From: Phoronis ovalis | Taxonomy: Eukaryota; Phoronida; Phoronidae | Reading direction: 5' to 3' | DNA length: 29,307 bases | Assembly: GCA_028565635.1 (NCBI GenBank) | Contig: JAOXYB010035283.1 | Coordinates: 1-29,307 of the forward strand | Shown here: positions 1 through 11,229 of the stretch, piece by piece | Layout: the number at the start of each line of letters is the position of its first letter | How positions within the stretch are numbered: position 1 is the stretch's first letter | The notes under the pieces: generated by a model | The model's input: only the letters and a program-made list of their open reading frames with translations | Databases searched by the model: none | What the model was told of the DNA's origin: nothing | Position numbers and translations under genes: made by a program

Positions 1-3000
1 ATGTATATACCACCAGTAGTATATCTCGGTCAAATTATGCCATTACCCTTGCAAATTTTGATTTAAATTGTTTCAATTAATAGGTTTTTGTTTCTTCCCT
101 GTGTTTTAATAATTTATAAAGAACAAATAATAATACCGTCTGCAGCACACAGGATATTGGAAAATAACTGATCAATTTCTAAGTAGTAAGTTGTACTAAT
201 GCATATTTCAAAAACATTCACAAGACGGTTACCTTGATAAAGAGCCTCATTTTATTTAAAATAATAGCGTAAAAAACGCGCGTGAGGAAATGTAAGGTTG
301 AAGTAAGGTACATTGATACGCTTTCTGTAGTTCATAATGATCGAAGCACTCGACTCGCATTATACACATTTCCTTTATAATAATGGTTACAAAAGAAAGT
401 CAAATACAATTGAAAATTAAATCGAAGAAGGGTTGTTACTTTAGCTTATGCACATTATTAATTATATTTTTGCGCAATGAGTACTCTTAAAATTGCATTG
501 TTTGCAATACACTATCACAATTACCCTCATTAAAAAAGGAAAATGAAAACCAATTATGTTATATGTATACCCCCAACTTGTTTCCGATCAGAGGGAGTTA
601 AACACGTGTTTTTGTATGAGGAAGGATTCTGGTTCTCCACTTTGCTTAGCACGAATAAGGAAAAGGAAAGGGAGAATTCCATTATATTCGTAACCGATGA
701 ATGAAACACCTAGTACTGATTAACGAGTTTCTTGTTTCAATGATCTTGCGTCAAATGGTTTGGTGACTTGTCATGCACATGACAAAGCTATTTGTTATTA
801 AAGACATCAATTTGTAAAGCTCTCCTGACTCATTTAACTTCATATTTTAATTTAAAAGATTTACACTGCGGAAACTTTTGCAGTAAAGGATTAACTAATT
901 ATCACTTGTTAATGAGGGCAAGTACATGAAATAAATCAAGTTGACTCTACAATTTGAAGTTCAATCTTGGGTCAGTTAATATCAAAATCGACCTGCTAAT
1001 CAATCTTATAATACACGAGGTATTACCGGGGTATTACTTTCGAATACATTTAATTGTAATTGCTTGGCTTTAAACAAAAAACCGCTAATAGAATCATGAA
1101 CTGAATGTGCACTTATAAATACTATAAGCACTATAAATACTATAAACACAAGTGATTAGTTCAGCGATTAACCGACCTATTAAATTGATAGTGTTTCTCC
1201 CCTGGTTCGTACTGGTACCTTAGGACACTTAAATCCTATAATTATACATTCATTATTAATTATTATCAGGGGATCAGGCCTGTGAATTATGCGTCCAGAT
1301 CTCCATATGAGACCAACAATACATTTTTTCCTTGCATTTAACGAGAAAAATGGCAAAATACTACGCCCATAAAAACAAGGTTATGAATATTTAATGCATG
1401 CACTTTGTTATAATAATTCCCATGAATATAATGTACTCTTTTTTTATGCTTACGTGCTAATGTATTTGACAGCAACATATCCTCTGCACCTCTCAAAGAT
1501 GAAGGCATTGACAATGAAAAGTGCTTTTCTTGCGGTAGTCGACGTACCGTGTTGTTCAAAGATGAGGGCATTGTTTTAACCTTATTAACCTGGCTAATTA
1601 GTATAATGAGCATTAAAAAACAATTAAAGCTAAAATTAGAACAAGGCGAGTGGTACACAGGGGCAGTATTATCATTAACCGGTACTTTACCTGAATATGT
1701 TTACCTAAAAAATGCTTAATTCGAATTCTCAGTCTTGTGTGATGGTCTCATTTTTACTACATTGCACTGTTTAACCTGATTTTATTAGTACAACGTTACA
1801 GTGACACACCTTTGTCCAAGAGCATTAACGGTACTTTTAAACCTTAATGTTTAACCTAATATTATCGCATTTTCATACTACTGCAAACCCGGGATTGCAA
1901 ACCATGTACAAGAAACATGGGACATGCAAAGGGACTCCTGCGCCTGTATGTACTACAGGCTCGACATTACGAGGGAAACGTATAACCAACTGAGAACATT
2001 GTAGCAACACCTGTGGGGGCATCTCCCCAGCTTAAGCCACTGGGTTGCAAGTGGGTGCACGCGTACCTGTACATAAATGATAATAAATCAATATATAGGT
2101 CAGACGTCGCAGTCTATTAAACAGTTGTTTCATTGATAATTTCTTATCACTTAACTTACACTTTGAACTAAAAATAATGAATTGTGATACATAAAAATCT
2201 CGTTGATAAATCTTCGCTTTCTTCTTTTGCGTATCCAAGATAAAGCAGATGCACCCTCAACATTATTTATATTCCGGGTATATATTTACATAGCATCGCG
2301 AAAAATGCGGCATCTCACAACCACATGTTTTCAAAACTATTGTAAACTATTTTCTATACGTGGTTTCTGAATACGATTTGCATCTGATTGCTTTGGATTG
2401 ATTAGATTATCAAAAATCAAATTTGTATTAAAACAGTGAAGCAGGAAGTTTTGTTGAAGGATGTATCTGTGCTCAATTGCCATCAGGAATTCTTTAGATA
2501 TTGAGGCGTAACCGTAAATACCATTATCTATCTGATACAAGACAAATTTATTTTTATGGAAATCCAGAAGACAGTTTACAAACATGTCAATTCTTTGGTC
2601 AAAACAGGGCACGACCCCTTACTATTACTTCTCAGTGTGACGTCAACGTTTTACAATCAGCAGATATCGTGGCAAACAACATGGAATTTGGTCAAAACAA
2701 TCCGTGTGGACCATACACAGGATCAAGATATATGAAAATAAATTGACCATAAAACTGGGTAGATCAGTTTATCAAAATAATAAACTGACCACAGTCATAC
2801 TAATGTACTCGCTGACTTGACTGTCATAAATTTTAGAATGCAATGCAAGCAGAGGGATAATTGCAAACATAAAAACCGCAGGCGAACTGGTATGATGGTA
2901 TATTTGAACATTTGTACCAAAATTGACTATACTGATGTAAGATACATATATAAACAAGTATGTTAACCAGGTGGCAAAAATATTATAGTATATGTTGACA

Positions 3001-4285
3001 CTAAGCCGTGAAAAATGCTTTACCAAATCGGGTGTGATTTGTTTGCATCTAACATGGTCGCTAGCGGACAAAGTTCCAGAGTAGGTTTCAATGCCCAAAT
3101 AGACGTATTTACGTCATGCAATCACCTGCATCAGAACTCTTTTATGAAAAATATTTAATTCTTAGACATTGCCATATATAGTTCCGTGATTAATGTTTTC
3201 CAGTTGCTAATTGCAAAGTGGCAAACACGTAAACAGGTTTGCCTGCTTCCATTTACCTAATCCTAGATCCATCGCTGATTGACACTTTATCCCAGTTGAC
3301 TGACACACAGCTCGAGCTTGAAGTGTTTGTATATATACCACCTGTCGCATAATAATGCCCAGCCGCGGATACGTACAGAACTGTAAGCAACAGATGCTTG
3401 CAAGATGCATTGGAATCCGGAGTATGTGTAATGCAACTTTGTTTAAAAAAACACGCACTTGTTACCCCTTTAAAGCAGTAGCTTACGTAATGCAGTCACT
3501 ACGATGGAATAGTGGGATAACATACGTCTTGCAAGAAACATTTATGATTCAGGGTTTAATATATTTATACTATCGTCTGACATACGTTCGTAGGTTCAAA
3601 TTTTAAATAGTTTATCTTTGTAAACATGAACTGCTAACAGGTATAATAATATTTATAATGAAAAAAATGCAGATGCGTTCACCATAGTTAATTTATTCAA
3701 TAATTCGAATTACTCCCCCACTCATTATTTCGGCAAATTATTGGCTTATGAGTAAATAACCTCGAGGCAAAATGTAAAATAACTGACAGAAAAATTAATA
3801 AACTGTCATACAAATATCCGAAATATATTATTAATACTGGATGACGTCTGAATTTTGATTTAATTAACCCATAAGTTTCTATCATTTGTAAATATTTTGG
3901 ACAAAAGATCTTCGATTTTTTACCAATAGTCAAAACATATATCGTTTAATTAAATACGTCTGTCGTTGTCCTTGTATTGTACTTGACAGTAATCGGTGGT
4001 CTAAACTATTGTTCGAAGACCAACTTAGAGAGCATTGTACTATTTCACAATAATTCGAATTTTCTAAATATCCATATCCACTTATTGTTGCTTTGGTTAT
4101 TGAGTTTACAGAGAAGTCGAAGAAAGCGAGCTCGTCGTAATTAGATTCAACATTGATTGCTTTCATTTCATCCAGTATGCAATTATAGATTATTGCGATT
4201 ATAGACGCCATCTATTGTGTTTGGAAATATCTGTTCTGTATCGTTTCTTGTCTGTTCCTCATTCTTATTCATTTTATGGTTTCAG
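1..4285. other. Left flank with no recognisable gene; should contain missing P450 exon 1
   Basis: This stretch is AT-rich and has only short open frames on both strands (for example 3930-4211 on - and 2501-2746 on +) that resemble no family I know. A P450 exon starting at 4286 needs an upstream exon with the start codon and membrane anchor, ending two bases into a codon. I did not find a convincing ATG plus hydrophobic stretch plus donor here. The frame at 4104-4285 is open but contains no ATG and reads into a polypyrimidine acceptor. Minor repeats seen are a 9-bp tandem around 1111-1149 (units like ACTATAAAT) and a 17-bp direct repeat at 1496-1513 and 1557-1574. Confidence 0.5.
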
Positions 4286-7200
4286 ACAACGAAAAGAGAA
4301 GCAATGTGTATTTAAATTTATGGGAATCACAGGCCCAGAGCCAAATGTTGTGTTTGGAAATGTACATCAAGTTGGAAACAAGGTAAGTCTTAGAGTCGTA
4401 ATATTATTAGTAAAACTAACTATTGTATCCTGTTGTATGTATTATCGGCAGTAGTTCGTTGGATGACAATGAGGAATTAGGGCCGAAGTCATTCAACTGT
4501 ATTATTTACAGACAGTTTCAAGGTTACTGAACGTATAGACTTGATTACTCACTAGTACTCACTATGAAAATCTAACATTACACATAAATTAGAAATAGTA
4601 ATGCAAATAAAAACAAAATTGAACCCCAAAAGTACATTGGCATATTTTATTTTCCCAATTTGTTATTAAGGACAGTTATTTGTGTCATGAACCGAAACGA
4701 GATTAATTATCACCACACCGTATAAGGGGGAAACAAAACAAAAAATTACAATGCAATAACAATTATAATGTGATTTTTTATCCCAAAAGTGCATTGACAT
4801 ATTTCAAATTTTCCCTATTTGTAACATAGTTAAATAACTTTATTGCTTATTAAACATTGCTCTTGATTTCATGACCACAGCCGTATAGATAATGAGACAT
4901 AAATAAGAAAACAACTATGATGGTATTGGAATTATATGCAGAATACAAAAGGATTTAGACAACAAACTAGTAAACAATCTAAATTTATCAAATATTATTT
5001 GTTATCTTGATAGGATTTGTCTTATCTCTAGTATCTTGAACATAACACTAAATATGAGTGCTTTTGGAAAAATGTCAAGTCTGTGTTATTAGTCTATTGT
5101 TACACTTCATAAAATTTTAAAATCTCTTCTATTATAGTATGTTTATCGTTATTTCTTATTTATAGTGGTATTGGTGGCAATTATAAATAGTTTATTGTCG
5201 TATTTCACGATATGCCAAATTCTTGTTTGTAATAAAAAGTGTACTTTGGCCTTTAAATGCGTCCTCGCACTGACTGGATGTTACGAAATTACTGATTACG
5301 GAAGCCAATGACTGATTAGTGCCAGGACCTAGCTAGTATTTACGAAAATAAATCAATTCGGGTTTAAACGCAATTATACTTGTTGAATGTAAATGTAAAA
5401 CAAGCATAACAGAGCGTTTAATTGTTATTCTTGATTTTAAAAATGCACGCTGATAAATTTCATAAAAGAGAAAAAAATAATTTAAAAGCAAAAGTCACAT
5501 TAGCCGTTAGTATAAGGTACAAAGTTTACACTTTCTATTGGGAAACGTTCTTATCTCTAATTCTGTTGCATCTTACCAGTTAACGGCTGTCGCGCGTCGG
5601 CCTAAACCTTAGTTATGTACTAAAATGTGTCCCTCTAGATCCCCGTTCTAGATCTTTTTAACATAATGAATCATGCATCTGTTCATGCCTCTGGAAAATC
5701 CTGGGAAACCGGGATGTCGCAAGGTTTTCATACCTATAAAAATATTTCAAAAATAGATAATATTTAACCTTGTTCAGAGGCAAGTTCCACTATTCAAATG
5801 TATGTACCAGAGCGTGATGTTTGGTGTGAAACTATTAAAATGTACATGAACACAAAAAAGTTCGCGACAAGATAATGATCGCTTTTTAATGAAATATAAA
5901 ATTAAAAAGCCACTGGTGTCTTTCACAGAGCGGTACACACGGCTCGAATGGTGGGTCTAGGTCAAATAACTGACGAAATACCATTCTGTATCGTGCAAAT
6001 AATGGGTGACAATCTGTGAGCCTTGTCGTAAAACTCATAAAGCTATCCGTACCGTGCCAAATGTCCCCGTGTTGACCTACCTATACTACCTAATTTTCCG
6101 ATATGACGTCCAATTACTGTCTAAGTTTTAATTACTCACTAATCGTTTTTCATTTTAAATTGATAAAGAGGTAAAAATAAAAGTATACTCATGCTGCAAT
6201 AAAAATATCAAAAAAATATATGCACATGCATTAAAAAACAATATAAAAAAAAATGAATTGCACACATCTAAACACATTTTAAATAAAGTAACATGTGGGC
6301 ATATCTGTATGTTCATGAAAAAAACTGATATCACGTGAATTGCACACATCTAAACAATTTTTAAAAAGTAATAATATGCCAGCATACATGCATGTTCACA
6401 CAAAGCTATGTTGGACCATGAGTCCCTGCTGATTGCAAATATACATTTTTCAGTCTTATCTACCTATCGACATTTACGTTTAATAGATTGTCTTGAATAA
6501 CATAGAATAACAAATGCGTTGCTAGACTTTAATATTAAAAATCATATTTACAAAGTACAAAAGACCTAGATATACAGGTTTACAGATTGCTATATTTTTA
6601 ATGACAAGGATACAAAAAATGCAAAAAAAACCTACGTAAGTTTAAACCAAGTTCGTAAAAAAAATAATGCAATTAATCATATTTTTTGCACACATTTCAG
6701 CTACACCTCGCTAATTATCTATCAGATATAAACAACTAGAGTTGTTTTTTATAAGTATTTATTATTTTCGAATTTGATGTCAAAATTAAAAACCAACAGA
6801 TCACGCTAATGGGATTGTCAATAGCTATAATATTTTTTCTGTGGTCAAACCCGCTTATTTCTACTCATAAACCCACTATAAATTGTAGTCTCAATAGTCT
6901 CACATTACAAAAGATTCATTGATAAACTTTTGATATCGGCACCTAATAATATGACTGAAAACGGGCTGGTGGCAAACCTGATGAGTAAAGAGAAGCAAAA
7001 GTTTCAAATTTCGTTTTTACTACTATAACATTTAACCTTGTCAATTCCAATAATGAGATAACGCATCATTTTCAATTTGGAAAATTTAATAAAAATTAAA
7101 GGTTAACGACAGCTGTTTTGTAAAAATATAATAAAACTAGCCGCCACATAATATAATCCGTCAAAATTCACGGCACACAATTTAAAGGTTGTCATAACCT

Positions 7201-10200
7201 ATTATATTATTTTGTATAGACGTGGTTTTATTTAGAATTCATTACATGATTTCTGTCTCTTGCTACTAGAGCCTGGTATCATGTTCGAATTCGCTGTGCT
7301 TTTGATACTTTGGACAAATGTACGGGTCAACAAAACTGTTCTACTATGTCTTTGCCCCTGATTGCAGAATGGGAAACTGTATAGCTTAATTTTTATCACA
7401 TTATGTGTGTGCAAAATTGCAAACATGAGCGCCCTCTGCTGGATGTGTTTAAGGAAATTATGTGGTTCCCACGGGCAATGAATTTGTAGCTCGCATAGTA
7501 TATCAAACAGCATTATTGTGAATTGCATTGTCCTATCTTTTTCCAGAAACTTTATGAGGCAATCCGTGATTGGACCAAAGAATATGGTAAAACCTATGGG
7601 TATTTCGAAGGTCCTTCTCCTATATTGGTGACATCAGATCTTGAAATTCTTAAGCAAGTTTACATAAAGAACTTTAGCAGCTTTCATGGGAGAAAGGTAA
7701 ATATTCTCAATATCGCACTTTGCTGCAAACTTGAAACTTTATACAAGAATAGATATCCTGCTTTTCGTTGTATTAATCAAATCTGTCTACGCCGCAAATT
7801 TCTTGTACTGGAAAATCAGAGAAAAGTTCTTAATAAAACGAGAACATTAACAACTTGGCCTTTTTTTGACAAGAATCGATATCAGCATAAACTTTGATGT
7901 AGCGACATATTATGATTGTGGGAACACCCTGGTTTTCTATTCATTGTTTCATTTTCTCATTTTAGCCATTACCTGTTATGCCTGGTCCCGAAACAGGTGA
8001 TAGTAAAGACGTACATCTATTCCTATCACGAGGCGATAGATGGAAGCACTTGCGCACTGTAATAAATCCAAGTTTCAGTGCAGCGAAAATGAAGCAGATG
8101 TCACCGATAATAAATAAATGTGCCGATGAAATGGTTAACAATTTGGAAGAAAAATGTCAAGATGGAAAGTCTTTTGATATTTACAGGTATGTAATCAAAC
8201 GGTATTTTTATTCAAATTCTACGAAGAAGTCCGCATGGTTGTGAAAGCCACGAAAAGTGTTTGAGACTTGATTGTTGGCGTTGCTTTTTGTGCGAGTATT
8301 TGTTGTATAGCTGGTACCGTTTGTGCTTATAATAACATTTTCCGTTTTTTTTTTCAGTATCTTACAAGGAATGACGTTAGACGTCATAGCTGAATGCGCG
8401 TTTGGTATTGAAGTCAATTCGCAGAAAAACCAAGATGATCCATTTTTACACAGATGTCGTCTGCTTTTTGATGAAAATACTCACAGATTGTGGTTACTAA
8501 TTCTCGGCAGTAAGTAGCTTAGATTGAATATTCACTAATGCTAAAAAAATACATGAAAAATAGCACCTTAATGTAAATATATGCATGTAACACGTTACAG
8601 ACCGCGACTTTTACTTTATTACAGAATTGAATATTACTGGTATGTAACTTCCATTTTGATCCATTCATTTATATAGTTATATAGAAATAGCAAAACAGTA
8701 TATTTATATAAAAAGTGAAACAGAAGCCGAAATTATTCTTAAAAAAAGATATGCACAAACACATGAAGAAAAAATACCTTTGAGGATAAATATCATATTA
8801 ATTGAACTTGTGGCGTAACTTGAAAATTCTTTGGTGAAAAATAATCCTTTTTAACTTTATTACTTCAGTTCTGTTTCCTGAAGCCAAAGGGTTCTGGTGG
8901 AAATTGCATAAATTCCTTGGATATTTCCGAGAAGACACGATGGAATGGTTGTTTAACAATTTAGGAAAAGTTATTGAAATTAGACAGATGCAAACAGAGA
9001 AATGGGTAAGTAATGTTCTACAACTGAGCCATTCTGTATGACTAACATCTATAAAAACCTAAACAAAGCAGGAAAAGCAACTGTACTTGGACTAAAGCAA
9101 GATTGCAAAGAGTCACCGAGCAGAACAACTATTAACAATCATTATCAAATAAATTAATCATAAATTAATCATAAATTAATCATAAGCTAATGAATAAGTT
9201 TGATCTTGTTTATAGGCAAGGGTTGACCTTTTGCAACTGTTACTGGAAGCAGAAGTTAACGCTGTTTCAAGACGCTCTTCGGCATCGCACCTCACCATGA
9301 CGGAAAATGACCAAGATGCGAATAACAACATGGAAGAAACACTTGAACCAGAGAGTGCCACTAATTCAAACAACTTAGCGTCATCCCTAACAAAACGCTT
9401 GCTCTCATTGCAAAATGGTGCACGAAATAGATCGTCATCTGGGTCATCATCATCATCATCCTCATCAAACGACACCCGTAATGGTTACGTATTTGCAACG
9501 AGCCCCAAAAACACTACAGAAGAAAAGAAAACAAAGAAAGAAAAAAGAGTGCTTACAATGGATGTAAGTACACTTGTTGTATTCCGTCTGTACAAAAAAT
9601 AATTGGTCTTATGCACTTGGCTTAAATTTGTTTTCTCTGAATCACCACTGCAGCAATAAAACAAAAAAAAATTGCAGCGGCTTTCTTTAAGATAAAACTA
9701 AGAGACAAACTGAAATTGCTAGTGTGCTGACAAACATTGTTCCCTTAAGGTTTAAATGGTGTGTTTGGACAGCCTAATAAAAATTTAACAACTTGTTTTA
9801 TCTTTACAGGAAGTGAAATCTCAGTGTGTCTTATTTCTACTTGCGGGTTACGAGACAACGAGCACATTATTGGCATATGCATCCTACGAACTGGCACGTA
9901 ATCCCGAAGTTCAGGAAAAATTACAAATGGAAATAGATCGTCACTTAGTGCCAGCAGTAAGTAAATGTGAATGTTGTCTTATTTCATCTTTTTGGTAATT
10001 ATTCCGTTTTTTTTTGTTGTTATTGCTCTATGAAACTACATGCGGTTAGTTGCAAACAAACATGATTTAGTTTGTATTGCTGATAAATATTAATATTAGT
10101 TAGCTCTATTTACACAATATCTAAATATATCAATTCTGCTTTGGATCTATTCCTTATAGATCAAACACAGAATGAGTTATAAAACAGCGTTACTTTTACT

Positions 10201-11229
10201 GATTACAAATTGGGTAAAATCTTACATTTTTGTGTATTTTAGGAGAAAATTGGTTATGAAGCAGTGTCTAGAATGTCTTACCTAGATATGGTAATAAACG
10301 AGGTGCTCAGGATGTATCCATTAGCAGAAATGTAAGCGTGCCTTTACACTAAGTTTACAATATCAGACTTGGATAAAGGGGTTGCCCCTGTAAAAGTTCT
10401 TGGATCCGAGTCTGAGTATAAAAAGGAATTTATTTGATACTATAAACGTGCTTGTGGAAATCTCTTAAGGGCTATTAAACAAGTTAAACAGCTTACATAT
10501 TAAAATAATTGTTAATATATTTTCACATTTTGTATTTTCAGTTTACAAGGTAGACAATGCATGGAAAGCTGTACAGTCAGCGGTATTAACATCCCAACTG
10601 GTATGACAATACAGCCTGATATCTGGAGCATACATTATGACCCTGAACACTGGGGACCAGACACAGAAGTTTTTAACCCAGATAGGTAAGATTTTTATCC
10701 TACAAAACACACACACACACACACAATGTTAGTGTATGTAGTTATCAGGTAAAGAGTATTGATAATTGTTTCACAGGATTGATTGTAAGCTATTTATGTA
10801 TCTGAAGGGAGTTTGTTTATCATTTTCAAATTTGTTTCTCGCTCACTCATTAAATGTTCTCAAATATCTAGTTACTGTCATTGACGAAACCGATGTAATC
10901 ATGTTGCTTCCTTTTGCAGACATACAGCTGATAAAAAAGCCAACAGACATTCAATGGCATTTATGTCATTTGGTTCAGGGCCTAAAAACTGCGTAGGAAT
11001 GAGGTTTGCGCTGATGGAAATAAAGATCGCTTTAGTAAAAGTTTTACAAAAGTTCACAATTTACACGTCGGAAGAAACGCAAATTCCATTAACACTTGTT
11101 GAAGGAGGTACTTTGACTCCAAAAGATGGTGTAAAAGTAAGACTTGAAAAAAGAAAAGACATTTGTGACATTGCTAGCCCCACCACATCAGACTATCATT
11201 CAGATATGTCGGAAGTATTCGAAGAGTAA
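4286..11229 (+). CDS. Cytochrome P450, CYP3 clan (CYP3A/CYP5A-like), 5' partial, 10 exons
   Basis: Haem-thiolate monooxygenase, by family anchored in the ER and fed by NADPH-P450 reductase; the substrate cannot be told. Exons: 4286-4382, 7547-7696, 7966-8186, 8358-8509, 8869-9005, 9216-9563, 9810-9956, 10243-10331, 10542-10685, 10920-11229; all introns are GT-AG and phases agree, giving about 597 residues plus a missing N-terminus. Motifs in order: proline-rich hinge GITGPEP after the missing anchor; C-helix WKHLR (WxxxR); I-helix AGYETTS with the acid-threonine pair; K-helix EVLR (ExxR); FNPDR in place of the PERF motif; haem loop FGSGPKNCVG with the ligand Cys codon at 10990-10992. The end MRFALMEIKIALVKVL and ETQIPL resembles CYP3A more than thromboxane synthase, whose I-helix differs. 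The first exon junctions fall where I recall vertebrate CYP3A junctions. Oddities are a long polar insert (exon at 9216-9563) and an acidic C-terminal tail. Confidence 0.93.
4605..4825. repeat. Diverged direct repeat pair in P450 intron 1
   Basis: The segment near 4605-4666 and the one near 4751-4825 share a core beginning CCCAAAAGT, followed by CATTG, CATATTT and TTTTCCC, then TTTGT. The spacing is about 157 bp. This is an old tandem duplication or remnants of one mobile-element family. Confidence 0.55.
6255..6398. repeat. Tandem direct repeat, two copies, about 82 bp period
   Basis: Copies at 6255-6315 and 6337-6398 both start GAATTGCACACATCTAAACA and end in ATG-TTCA; the middle parts are diverged (TTTTAAA and GTAA shared). 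Located in P450 intron 1. Confidence 0.75.
7429..7442 (-). promoter_or_regulatory. Sequence matching the CTCF core motif
   Basis: GCGCCCTCTGCTGG on + reads CCAGCAGAGGGCGC on -, which fits the core consensus CCASYAGRKGGCRS at all 14 positions. It sits 104 bp upstream of the P450 exon at 7547. Binding is an inference. The same string also occurs by descent inside some transposable elements in other animals. Confidence 0.35.
9151..9183. repeat. 11-bp tandem repeat, three perfect copies
   Basis: AAATTAATCAT is repeated three times without change, 33 bp upstream of the acceptor of the P450 exon at 9216. It may overlap the branch-point region of that intron. Confidence 0.85.
10707..10724. repeat. 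(AC)9 microsatellite
   Basis: A dinucleotide run 21 bp after the donor of the P450 exon ending at 10685. Confidence 0.9.

Larger units (their letters stand above)
4383..7546 (+). other. P450 intron 1 (large, with degenerate repeats)
   Basis: The intron is bounded by GTAAGT at 4383 and TTTTTCCAG ending at 7546, phase 0. No coding sequence is seen in 3.2 kb. It carries two sets of diverged direct repeats (4605-4666 with 4751-4825, and 6255-6315 with 6337-6398), poly-A/T tracts, and a 14-bp match to the CTCF core motif at 7429-7442. Confidence 0.75.

Noticed and set aside
3592-3601. GGTTCAAATT resembling a tRNA B box
   Set aside because: No A box at the right distance and no foldable cloverleaf.
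3930-4211. 93-codon open frame on the - strand starting with ATG just upstream of the first P450 exon seen
   Set aside because: The composition looks protein-like but I recognise no domain, and there is no supporting downstream exon. Kept only as a remark in the left-flank entry.
5958-5968. Nuclear-receptor-like AGGTCA half-site preceded by GGGTCT in P450 intron 1
   Set aside because: A short, common motif without a clear direct-repeat partner; the link to CYP3 regulation would be wishful.
8625-8641. Possible 17-nt microexon in the P450 intron between 8509 and 8869 (TTTATTACAG before, GTATGT after)
   Set aside because: Both neighbouring exons are already phase-compatible; 17 nt would break the frame and no P450 residues are missing there.
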